Under the pieces are notes generated by a model that saw only the letters and a program-made list of their open reading frames with translations, searched no databases and was not told the origin of the DNA. From NCBI RefSeq assembly GCF_008974265.1, contig NZ_BKZW01000001.1:1054001-1118000 (forward strand): a stretch of 64,000 bases of DNA, written 5' to 3'. Shown in pieces: positions 47,649 through 55,682 of the stretch. The position numbers and the translations under genes are program-made. Source of the stretch: Dictyobacter vulcani. GTDB lineage: Bacteria; Chloroflexota; Ktedonobacteria; Ktedonobacterales; Ktedonobacteraceae. Numbering within the stretch: position 1 is the first letter of the stretch; each line of letters begins with the position of its first letter.

Positions 47649-49457
47649 CTACTTGGGGGGAAGATGCAAACCAACCAGCAATTTAGCTTGCAATTGTTCG
47701 GACGTGTATGGATAGGTACTATCCCGCACAAAGATATGCGCTGTGGGATGATCGAAAACCGAGTAACTTTCATCAGCCTCACTGTCATCGAGGACAATAC
47801 CAAACAAATGGGGAGGATTCTTAAAAGTAGCGGCCAGATGAAAGCCGAGTTGTCCACTGTACAGTAACTGGTAGTAGCGCGTGGTTAAAGGATAACGTGC
47901 AGGAGAGCGTGGAATCGACTTATCTAATCGACCTGTCGGCATAGTAATCACATTAATGGTTGGTAATAAAGTTGCAAGTTGCTTCGCCTTGGCTTGCGTA
48001 TCATCACCATATAAATCGAGTCCGGTGGCTGACTGCCCGGCAGCATCCTGATAGGTGGCCTGAACATACTCAGATGGCTGATGAGAGCCAATCGTAACTG
48101 GCAGGGCATCATCCCATTGCTCATACGTAAGAACACTACCCTTTGGCACATGCTGATAGATCCAATTGGAAGCCTGAATGCGCGTATTTTCCTGACTATA
48201 CACATTCAGCAAAGCCAGGCCCTGAAAAAGAGTTCCTCCAACAACTATCACGAACAAGCTCGCCTGGATACAGGGCTTGAGCCACACAAAACGTGTCATA
48301 ACATGCTGATCGAGCCGGCGTATCTGTCCTGTTAGCATAACTAAAAAAGTGGCCGCAATCACTACTAAAAAAGGATATACAGGTAGCAGGTAACGCATAA
48401 ATTTTACGTAGAAGCTACCAATGATGCCCCCATATATCACAATCCAGGCCATAATCAACATCCAGGAACTAGATGGATGACGCCAGAGATAGCAGCACAA
48501 CCAGACACAACCTGCCAGAGCACTACATCCTGCGGTAATACCCATACCCCAGAGAACGAGATTCTGGCCTTGATAGAGAAAAGGTAACGTCCCCGCAAAT
48601 TGTCGCACATAGGGTAAGTCTAAAGAGCCCCGCACCAGATTTCCTTGCTCGGAAACCTGCTGGATAAAATTTGACCTATCAAGAAAAGCATATGGCTGCG
48701 TCACAAAAAAGCTAAAGAGGACCAGAACGGCTGCCCAGAGCAGGTCTACCGAAATACCAAAAAAATCTTTTTGCTGACGCCAGCGCAACCAGGCTGCCAG
48801 CAAGAGTGGCACGGCCAGAGGTGCGGCACTAAATTTAGTGGCCATGGCCAATCCATATGAGATACCTGCCAGCATAGCCCAGGCCCAGGATCTTTTCTGA
48901 CTATCCACCCATAAAACACAGGCAAAGAGCGTCAATACAACAAAAAAAGCCAGCAACGTATCAACAGCATAAAAATGCGATAACTGTAGATGGAGAGGCA
49001 TAAATGCCATCAAAACGGTGGCTAAGAGTGCGATATTCCAGCGCTGAAACTGCAAGGATTTCGTTTTTCTGACCAGTACATATGCCAGACAACCTGTCAG
49101 CAGAACCGTGCCACTATCAAATAAAGCTGAGACCACCCGGCCTAACATAGTCAGCGCAGGAAAACTATTGGGATCATGCAAATTATACCTGAGTAGGTAG
49201 CCAATCACGGCCAGCAAATAAATGGGAAAAGATCCATACGCGAAAAATTGTGGATTGAGTGGTGATTGAGCCGGATCAAGAAATTGGGCCATACTCTTCG
49301 GCCAGGACAAAGCCGTAACGTGAAAAAGAATCTGTCTCTCATCAGGATGAAAACTATTGCCAGCATCCCAATTCACGCCATAGACACGTAAAAAAAAACC
49401 TAGCACAACCAGACTTAAGATGCCCCAGAATTGCCAGCGAACAAATAACTGCTTCAC
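47649..49457 (-). CDS. GT39-like membrane glycosyltransferase (ArnT/PMT type)
   Basis: A polytopic protein of 602 residues with the first-loop motif NSFHPDERQILFHV, whose Asp-Glu pair is the catalytic signature of the mannosyltransferase/ArnT class of GT-C enzymes. About ten to twelve membrane segments follow and a C-terminal extracytoplasmic domain of about 150 residues (LTYEQWDDALPVTIGSHQPSEY). Members transfer sugars from polyprenyl phosphate to proteins or lipids outside the membrane. The start is GTG with GGGAG very close. The gene is 250 bases upstream of the YYY gene in the same direction, so it heads the four-gene set. Confidence 0.85.
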   Translation of the reverse strand: MKQLFVRWQFWGILSLVVLGFFLRVYGVNWDAGNSFHPDERQILFHVTALSWPKSMAQFLDPAQSPLNPQFFAYGSFPIYLLAVIGYLLRYNLHDPNSFPALTMLGRVVSALFDSGTVLLTGCLAYVLVRKTKSLQFQRWNIALLATVLMAFMPLHLQLSHFYAVDTLLAFFVVLTLFACVLWVDSQKRSWAWAMLAGISYGLAMATKFSAAPLAVPLLLAAWLRWRQQKDFFGISVDLLWAAVLVLFSFFVTQPYAFLDRSNFIQQVSEQGNLVRGSLDLPYVRQFAGTLPFLYQGQNLVLWGMGITAGCSALAGCVWLCCYLWRHPSSSWMLIMAWIVIYGGIIGSFYVKFMRYLLPVYPFLVVIAATFLVMLTGQIRRLDQHVMTRFVWLKPCIQASLFVIVVGGTLFQGLALLNVYSQENTRIQASNWIYQHVPKGSVLTYEQWDDALPVTIGSHQPSEYVQATYQDAAGQSATGLDLYGDDTQAKAKQLATLLPTINVITMPTGRLDKSIPRSPARYPLTTRYYQLLYSGQLGFHLAATFKNPPHLFGIVLDDSEADESYSVFDHPTAHIFVRDSTYPYTSEQLQAKLLVGLHLPPK

Positions 49458-49668
49458 GCGCTCCCTTTCTTGAAATGTGCTCTCATGAATGAAAATAAGC
49501 CATAGTTAGCAACAAACATCAATGCATCATACAGTATATGGTTTACCTTACAGGTGGTCAAGGGTTTCCATTGGACCACGGGTGGCTCTTTCCTCTTCTG
49601 AGACCATCACGGGTATTTTTATAGTACAGTTTCTATTTCCTTGATTCTTTTTTTGTACGGGAGCTCAC

Positions 49669-50154
49669 ATGCAACAGATACACAATACAACGCTGCAACA
49701 GTTAGATGGGTCTTCGTTCTCTTTCGCCCCACCTGGACCTGATCGACATAATTCGCTACTGGTTGATACCATTGAACTGTTCAGTCCCCGCTATGCCCCC
49801 CATGCGTATATCTTATATCTCCAGGATCCAGCCAATATGGTGAAAATTTATGAATGGCAACAGTTAGTTGCCCTGGGCATCCAGGCAGTAACAATAACTG
49901 ATCTCCCCGATATCCTGCTCTATCAAGCCAGAAAACAGGTACTCTATTGCATTGATGTTTTTACTTTACATGGTGTTATCTCCAACCAGCGCAAACAAGC
50001 TATTGAGCAGACAATGAAACATTGTAACTTACGGCGCATCTATATCAGCGCATGTTATGATCTTTCAGACTATAAGCAATGCGTGGAGCAGATTGTCTGG
50101 GGAAGTTATATCTGGTTGGCACATAAACCGGAGCATACAATTTTCCACTGGTAA
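49669..50154 (+). CDS. Hypothetical protein, 161 aa
   Basis: Not recognised. The protein (MQQIHNTTLQQLDGSS...) has no signal peptide or membrane segment, a mixed alpha/beta pattern (HAYILYLQDP, QAVTITDLPDILLYQ, RRIYISACYDLSDYKQCVEQI), and an unusually high share of Gln, Tyr and His. GGGAG lies five bases before the ATG, which supports translation. It is divergent from the GT39-like gene and converges with the ClpC-like gene only 17 bases away. Confidence 0.6.
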   Translation: MQQIHNTTLQQLDGSSFSFAPPGPDRHNSLLVDTIELFSPRYAPHAYILYLQDPANMVKIYEWQQLVALGIQAVTITDLPDILLYQARKQVLYCIDVFTLHGVISNQRKQAIEQTMKHCNLRRIYISACYDLSDYKQCVEQIVWGSYIWLAHKPEHTIFHW

Positions 50155-50171
50155 CTGGATAGAATACAGGT

Positions 50172-52675
50172 TCAAGCGGCGGCATGCCCTGTCCTATTGA
50201 TACTGGAGGAGAGCACAACATCGGTCGCAGACTGTATGGTGATGGCAATTTCACTGTCGACGACATCAGCAATGACCACATCCCCTGGAATACATTTTCC
50301 GCGCAAGAGCGCCTCCGCCAGAGTATCTTCCAGGAGACGTTCTACGGTCCTTCGCAAGGGTCGGGCCCCATACTCTGCATCGTAGCCACGTTCGACCAGC
50401 AAGGCCCGCGCCAGCGCGGACACGTGAAGTTCAATGGATCTGGCTGCGACCCGCTGCTGAGTCCGGGAGATCATTAAATCTACGATCTCACGCAAATGAG
50501 TGATGTCCAGTGGATGAAAGATGATGGTCTCATCAATACGATTCAAGAGTTCAGGACGAAAAACTTCTTTGAGTCCTTTCATGATAGGTTCGCGCATACG
50601 CTGCTGATTGGCCAGGCGTAACTCCTTTTCTCCACGTTGCGCAGTAAATGTCATACTGCCAGGCTGTGCATGGGTGGTACCAATGTTTGAGGTAAGAATA
50701 ATAATGGTATGTTTAAAATCCACTTTCAAGCCATGAGCGTCCGTCAAACATCCATCTTCCAAAACTTGTAGCAGCAAGTCAAACACTTTTGGGTGGGCTT
50801 TCTCCACTTCATCAAATAAGACCACACTATAGGGGCGACGCCGAATCGCTTCCGTCAATTGACCCGCCTGATCATAGCCTACATACCCTGGAGGAGCACT
50901 GATCAGGCGGGAGGCATTATGGCTCTCCATAAATTCAGACATGTCCAGTTTCAAAATGGCATCTTCTGTGCCGAAGAGCGTGGTTGCCAGGGCACGTGCT
51001 AGCTCGGTTTTGCCAACGCCGGTGGGTCCAACAAAGACAAATGAGCCTATCGGACGACGGCTATCGCGCACATTGGCCCGTGAACGTCGAATCGCCCGAG
51101 CCACCGCCTGGACAGCTTCATTTTGACCAATGACATGCTTATGCAGATCCTCCTCTAAATTGAGTAGCCGCAGTCGCTCTTCCCCTCAATTTGAACCACA
51201 GGGATACCAGTCCACATAGCTACGACGGTGGCAATATCTTCAGCAGTCAGGACTGGCCCATGTTCACGATGATAGGTCACCCAATCCTGCTCGACTTGCC
51301 ATAAAGATTGGCGCAGTTGCCGCTCTTGCTTCAACAGATGAGCCGCATGCGAGAAATCCCGTCGCACAATGGCATAATCTTTCTCATGATGAACAGAGGT
51401 CAGGCTATCGCGCAACTGCAGGATCTCATCTGGAAAAAATGAACGCCGCACACACACACGTGCCGCGGCCTCATCCAGAACATCTAATGCTTTATCAGGT
51501 TGATACCGATTTTGAATATAACGGTTAGACATTTTCACGGCAGCCTGTAAGGCTTCATCACTCATTGTCAGGCCATGAAATTTTTCATAGCGCGAACGCA
51601 ATCCCTTAAGAATTTGCAGCGTCTCTTCGTTTGTGGTCTCTGAAACCATCACAGGCTGAAAACGCCGCTCTAAGGCGGCATCAGCCTCAATACTTTTGCG
51701 ATATTCATCCAGAGTCGTCGCACCAATACACTGGAACTCACCACGAGCCAGCATAGGTTTAAAAAGATTCGCCACGTCCAGTGATCCCTCAGCCACTCCC
51801 GCCTGAGCCAGAGTGTGCAGTTCATCAATCACGACAATAATACCCGGTGTAGTTGTAATCTCACGGAGAATATGTTTAAGCCGCTCTTCTAGATCCCCAC
51901 GAAATTTGGTGCCAATCGCCAGTAAACCGACATCGATCGCCACCACCCGATGATGCAGCAAATTTTCCGGTACCCTCCCCTGAATAATTCTCAAAGCCAG
52001 ACCTTCGGCTATCGCTGTCTTTCCAACACCAGCGGGTCCGATCAGAACAGGATTATTTTTGGTGCGGCGCGTTAAAATCTGCATCGTACGCTCGACTTCA
52101 GCTTCACGACCAATTAAAGGATCTAATAGATCGTCGATGGCAGCCAGTGTCAGGTCACGACTGACCTGATTAAGCATTGGGGTCGCCTCAAAACGTGCGT
52201 GGTATTGGGTAGATAATACGAGGCGTTCATAACCTCCATTCATAAGGGCCGCAAATTGCTCACGCGCAACATCGAGATGAATACCAAAACTCTCCAACAC
52301 CCCCAGGGCCACGCTATTCTGCTCCTCCAGGATAGCAAGGAAGAGATGCTCCAGGCAGACCAGTTCAGCTACAGCTTCACTGGCAAGCTCTTCTGCCCGC
52401 GCCAGCGTCGCACGAGCCGCAACATTTAAAGACGGCTCACTTAAAATAGCTTTATTCCCTCGTCCCATGACAAAATCAAGCGCCTGGGTAATACTGGTGG
52501 TACTTACATGGAGAGACGCAAATAAGCCTTCGATCAGCGTGTCGTGTAATCTTAGAATACCAAGTAGGAGATGCTCAGACCCGATTAAGCGATGCCGTAA
52601 TCGTTGGGCATCCTCACGAGCATATGCTATGACTTGCCGCATATCCAGGCTGTATTTGTCGTATCTCCCCATCAT
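50172..52675 (-). CDS. clpC: ClpC-like AAA+ unfoldase, frameshifted in this sequence
   Basis: An HSP100 ATPase that unfolds proteins. The N-terminal frame (51155-52675) has two Clp N repeats (residues 1-145), NBD1 with GPAGVGKTA and IDELHTLA, a short ClpC-type middle domain and [12 protein letters not shown]. The second frame (50172-51104) has NBD2 with [32 protein letters not shown] and the C-terminal [13 protein letters not shown]. At 51182-51185 the coding strand has four G where [22 protein letters not shown] needs five, so one base is missing. Joined length about 834 aa. In the usual place of the ClpP-binding VGF-type loop I see GSMTFTAQ, so pairing with ClpP is uncertain. No ctsR, mcsA or mcsB is adjacent. 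Either of two adjacent ATGs could be the start; AAGGAG lies just upstream. Confidence 0.88.
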
Positions 52676-52700
52676 CTCGCTCCTTGTACATCATTATCAT

Positions 52701-52846
52701 TTGCATGCTATTAAAATGCAATCGTGAACGCTGCTCCTTCGTGACTCGCGCAGTCACCACAATTCAACGCATGCAAGCTGATCAGTAGTACAGAACCGCT
52801 ATAGCCTGTCAGGCGACTTCGCTTACACGATTGAATGGCATACTAT
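52701..52846. repeat. 145-bp dispersed palindromic repeat, copy 3 (inverted orientation)
   Basis: This copy lies in reverse orientation relative to the copies at 7801 and 61859. It has CAATCGTG at 52719-52726 and CACGATTG at 52826-52833. The block at 52812-52840 matches the start of the 61859 copy with one difference. The inner arms keep a helix with a G-U pair. It lies directly upstream of the ClpC-like gene and may carry or affect its promoter. Confidence 0.8.
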
Positions 52847-52965
52847 ATGAGATACAATCGGGAGTAACTTCTATTTTTAACAGAGCCATGAGTGGAAGCG
52901 AGCCAAATTAGAGGAGAAAGTCCTTACGATTTACCTGAAAACACGCAGAATGCTCGTTAAAAGAG
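52847..52965. other. Short intergenic stretch
   Basis: Nothing recognised between the repeat and the tRNA terminator. Confidence 0.4.
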
Positions 52966-53000
52966 GACAAAAAAAAGAACTGGTCAGACTACCAGTTCTT
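52966..53000 (-). terminator. Terminator of the first tRNA-Arg gene
   Basis: AAGAACTGGT/ACCAGTTCTT stem (52975-52984 with 52991-53000) around 6 bases, followed on the minus strand by seven T. Confidence 0.85.
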
Positions 53001-53008
53001 TGTAATGG

Positions 53009-53081
53009 TGTACCCGATAGGAGTTGAACCTACGACCTACAGATCCGCAATCTGTCGCTCTATCCACTGAGCTACGGGTAC
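53009..53081 (-). tRNA. tRNA-Arg (anticodon GCG)
   Basis: A 73-nt cloverleaf on the minus strand: acceptor GTACCCG/CGGGTAC, D arm GCTC/GAGC, anticodon stem ACAGA/TCTGT with loop TTGCGGA, T arm GTAGG/CCTAT with loop TTCAACT. The anticodon is GCG, which reads CGC and CGU. CCA is encoded (53006-53008). Most bacteria use ACG with inosine for these codons, so G34 is unusual. Confidence 0.93.
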
Positions 53082-53111
53082 TCATGCTGTCTTTCGACGT
53101 TCGTTCGAGAA

Positions 53112-53140
53112 GTATAACAAACTCTTTAAGAAACGTCAAG
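53112..53140 (-). promoter_or_regulatory. Promoter of the first tRNA-Arg gene
   Basis: On the minus strand TTGACG (53135-53140) and TATACT (53112-53117) are 17 bases apart, 30 bases before the tRNA. Confidence 0.8.
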
Positions 53141-53174
53141 GTATGAGCAGTTACCTTACCTGACACATGAAAAC

Positions 53175-53208
53175 GCTTTGCCCTCTATAATCCTACATAA
53201 GGCAAAGC
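53175..53208 (-). terminator. Terminator-like hairpin between the two tRNA-Arg genes
   Basis: GCTTTGCC (53175-53182) and GGCAAAGC (53201-53208) pair around an 18-base loop; the minus strand continues GTTTTC. It lies directly after the upstream tRNA-Arg. Confidence 0.6.
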
Positions 53209-53219
53209 ATTATGTGTGG

Positions 53220-53292
53220 TGTACCCGATAGGAGTTGAACCTACGACCTACAGATCCGCAATCTGTCGCTCTATCCACTGAGCTACGGGTAC
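53220..53292 (-). tRNA. tRNA-Arg (anticodon GCG), second copy
   Basis: Identical in sequence to the tRNA-Arg at 53009-53081, also with encoded CCA (53217-53219). It has its own promoter upstream and a hairpin downstream, so each tRNA gene is a separate transcription unit. Confidence 0.93.
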
Positions 53293-53368
53293 TCGTATCA
53301 GTATTCTTGATGGACATGTGATTGAATGCTTCGCATCGTCTCGCTCATGTCTCTTGCTGACGGAGATA

Positions 53369-53397
53369 ATAATATCAGAACCACCGACCCTTGTCAA
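53369..53397 (-). promoter_or_regulatory. Consensus promoter of the second tRNA-Arg gene
   Basis: On the minus strand TTGACA (53392-53397) and TATTAT (53369-53374) with 17 bases between them, about 75 bases before the mature tRNA. This implies a 5' leader that must be removed by RNase P. Confidence 0.75.
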
Positions 53398-53623
53398 TAC
53401 ATTTTTAGCCAGAAATAGAAAACTCATTGGTTTACTGGTAAAAACCAGGGTCCCACATTGTGAAACCCTGGTGAAAGTATTTCTGACAATAGGCATTATG
53501 CGGCCGCAACATCCATTGGTGAAAAATATACCAGAAAACGTTCGTATCCAGCCTTGAGCACTATTTTTAAGTAGAGAAACAACTCATGTTATAACCTACA
53601 TACGTCAACATACTGCTACGCTA

Positions 53624-54043
53624 TTATGCAAGTCCATCAATCACATCACGAGCACGATTGAGGGCATCACGACGCACATAATAGTAAGCCCAGAGCCCTT
53701 TTTTGCGACAATCAACCAGGCCAGCATCCCTTAAGATACGCAAATGATGTGAGATTGTCGGCTGCTCTAATGTGAAGCTTTCTACAATTTCAAAGACACA
53801 TACCTCGCCTTCGTGACGGCTCAATAAACTCAGGATACGTAAACGCGTTGGATCCGCCAGTGCTTTGAGGAGCCGGGCCTGAACAACGGCGTCTTCTTCA
53901 GTCAGCGTGGGTACAAATTTTGGAGTAATTACACTGGGGTTATTGAGGGGAGCTGTCTGCCTGTTGAGCATGCCAACTGTGTTTGCCGTGCCGTTTGGCA
54001 CCGCACCTGTTCGATTCGCATTTCCCTGATTCATGGATGTCAT
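53624..54043 (-). CDS. ArsR-family transcriptional regulator
   Basis: A winged-helix repressor of 139 residues. After a polar Asn/Pro-rich N-terminus of about 45 residues the ArsR domain reads ARLLKALADPTRLRILSLLSRHEGEVCVFEIVESFTLEQPTISHHLRILRDAGLVDCRKKGLWAYYYVRRDAL. A metal-type Cys lies in VCVFEIV, close to the ELCVCDL position of arsenic and cadmium sensors, but only one Cys is there and a second one lies in DCRKKG. Effector unknown. The ATG at 54041-54043 has AAGGAG six bases upstream. A palindrome GGTATGTGTATACC (54103-54116) upstream is a candidate operator. No transporter or detoxification gene is adjacent; the IS insertion may have separated one. Confidence 0.88.
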   Translation of the reverse strand: MTSMNQGNANRTGAVPNGTANTVGMLNRQTAPLNNPSVITPKFVPTLTEEDAVVQARLLKALADPTRLRILSLLSRHEGEVCVFEIVESFTLEQPTISHHLRILRDAGLVDCRKKGLWAYYYVRRDALNRARDVIDGLA

Positions 54044-54102
54044 TTTCTTCTCCTTCCATCCTCCCAACCGGATGTAAAACCTATAATAGATTTGTGGCTT
54101 AT

Positions 54103-54116
54103 GGTATGTGTATACC
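54103..54116. promoter_or_regulatory. Candidate operator of the ArsR-type gene
   Basis: GGTAT GTGT ATACC is an inverted repeat 60 bases upstream of the arsR start and near a TATAAT-like box on the minus strand. Dimeric ArsR proteins bind such sites; the assignment is inferred. Confidence 0.35.
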
Positions 54117-54152
54117 TACAATTATTATAGAACTCTATCCAAATTGTTAGCC

Positions 54153-54160
54153 GCAAATAT
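54153..54160. repeat. Target-site duplication, left
   Basis: GCAAATAT directly precedes the left end of the IS1-like element and recurs directly after the right end (55471-55478). Confidence 0.9.
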
Positions 54161-55470
54161 GGTACAGCTACACTAAGTGGTGGATGCGTTGAAAAAGGGA
54201 CTTGAAAAATGACGTATTACACGGCACACTGTTTGTATGAAAAAACAACAGAAAGCGCCAATGAACACGTCTTCTCAATTTTGCCCTAATTTGACGTGTT
54301 CCGCAAGGGGTCAAAAAGGGCAAGGAACTATTGTGGTTCATGATCGTCAACGTGAACGCTATCGTTGTAAGGTCTGCAAAAAAACGTTTACATCCCGAAC
54401 AGGAACCATGTTCGAAGGGCTCCGCAAACCAACCGAGCTCATTGTCATTGTGGTAACTTTGCTTGCCTATGGCTGTCCGGTGCAAGCGATTGTCAAAGCC
54501 TTTCGTTTAGATGAAAGAACCATTGCCAACTGGCGAGATCGCTCTGGAGCACATTGCCAACGGGTCCATGAACAAATGATGCAGCAGGCTGACCTCACTC
54601 TGAGTCATGTGCAAGCCGATGAAATTCGAGTCAAAGGAAGAAAAAAGGTCATCTGGATGGCCCTGGCGATGCTGGTTCCTACGAGATTGTGGTTGGCAGG
54701 CGTGGTGCAGCCAACTCGCGATACTCCGTTAGCCGATCGGTTGTTTGAGCAGGTTCGTCAGTGGACCAAGCACATCAGTGCGATCCTGGTCTGCGTGGAT
54801 GGCTGGCCAGCCTATCCACACAGTATTGAGCGAGCCTTTCGCTCAAAAATCAAGCGCACAGCTGGAAGAGGACGCTGTTGTCTGGAAATGTGGTCGGGAT
54901 TGGTGATTGGACAAGTGATCAAGCGTCAATACAAGCATCGTGTGGTTGAAGTGGAACGGCGTTTGCTACGTGGGGATCCGCATCAAGCACAGAAGTTGTT
55001 ACAAACGACACCAGGATGCACGATTCTCAATACGGCGTACATTGAACGATTGAATGGCACCATGCGAGAGCGTTTGGCACAGTTAACCCGGAAATGCCGA
55101 CATGCCGCATGTCGGCTTGAGAGCTTGCATCACGGCATGTATCTGTTGGGTGTCACCTACAATCTCTGTTGGTCCCATCAACAGTTGAGCACAAATCAGC
55201 AGCAGATCAGTCCGGCGATGGCCAGCGGTTTAACCGATCATCTGTGGAGTATTGTTGAGTTGTTAACGTACAAGGTCGTGCCCGAACCCTGGCACGAACC
55301 GAAAAAACGAGGACGCAAACGGATCAAACCGTTGCCTGATCCTAATCAGTCAAAGCGACCACGAGGGAGACCTCGTCTTCGACCGTTGCCTGATCCCAAT
55401 CAGCCAAAACGGCCGAGGGGGCGACCTCGTAAAGTCATTTTGAGCTCATCCACCGTAGTGTGGCTGTACC
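54161..55470 (+). mobile_element. IS1-like insertion sequence, complete (1310 bp)
   Basis: The ends are imperfect inverted repeats of about 26 bp: left GGTACAGCTACACTAAGTGG and, read inward from the right, GGTACAGCCACACTACGGTG. An 8-bp direct duplication GCAAATAT flanks the element, which fits the 8-9-bp duplications of the IS1 family. A single transposase gene fills it. The element landed between the arsR-type gene and the aspS terminator. Exact ends and duplication suggest recent insertion. Confidence 0.92.
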
Positions 55471-55505
55471 GCAAATATGCATCTTTTCGCTTTTATATTT
55501 TTTAA
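54237..55505 (+). CDS. IS1-like DDE transposase with AT-hook tail; stop codon lies outside the element
   Basis: Transposase of 422 residues. A zinc ribbon (C16, C21, C44, C47) resembles InsA. A helix-turn-helix follows (YGCPVQAIVKAFRLDERTIANW). The DDE core has D128 in VQADEIRVKGRK, D188 in VCVDGWPAYP and E270 in YIERLNGTMRERL. Unlike classical IS1, one frame encodes everything, so no programmed frameshift is needed. The C-terminus carries two repeats of PLPDPNQ(S/P)KRPRGRPR with AT-hook cores (RGRP). The frame crosses the right end of the element at base 55470; the last 11 residues and the stop codon are host DNA. The start is uncertain: MKKQQK or MNTSSQ. Confidence 0.9.
   Translation: MKKQQKAPMNTSSQFCPNLTCSARGQKGQGTIVVHDRQRERYRCKVCKKTFTSRTGTMFEGLRKPTELIVIVVTLLAYGCPVQAIVKAFRLDERTIANWRDRSGAHCQRVHEQMMQQADLTLSHVQADEIRVKGRKKVIWMALAMLVPTRLWLAGVVQPTRDTPLADRLFEQVRQWTKHISAILVCVDGWPAYPHSIERAFRSKIKRTAGRGRCCLEMWSGLVIGQVIKRQYKHRVVEVERRLLRGDPHQAQKLLQTTPGCTILNTAYIERLNGTMRERLAQLTRKCRHAACRLESLHHGMYLLGVTYNLCWSHQQLSTNQQQISPAMASGLTDHLWSIVELLTYKVVPEPWHEPKKRGRKRIKPLPDPNQSKRPRGRPRLRPLPDPNQPKRPRGRPRKVILSSSTVVWLYRKYASFRFYIF
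55471..55478. repeat. Target-site duplication, right
   Basis: GCAAATAT follows the right inverted repeat and is identical to 54153-54160. Confidence 0.9.
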
Positions 55506-55576
55506 ACCAGTTTATTTACCTTTTCAAAACGCGTTAAAAAACAAATAAATATTCATTAATGCTAATGCAATGATGA

Positions 55577-55636
55577 AAAAAAAAGAAGAAAGGAGGAGGG
55601 TATTGAGCCTGCGCAGGCTCAATACCCTCCTCCTTT
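55577..55636 (-). terminator. Terminator of aspS
   Basis: A 48-bp perfect palindrome (24 bases on each side, 55589-55636) is followed on the minus strand by CTTC and a run of nine T. It lies 46 bases after the aspS stop. Confidence 0.9.
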
Positions 55637-55682
55637 CAGGAATAGAGAAGCTAAAAAGTTACAGTTTCTTTTGGATTGTGCG

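Noticed and set aside
50172..52675. Programmed frameshifting in clpC, uppS or PP2C
   Set aside because: No slippery heptamer with downstream structure was recognised, and many unrelated genes show the same defect; sequence error is simpler.
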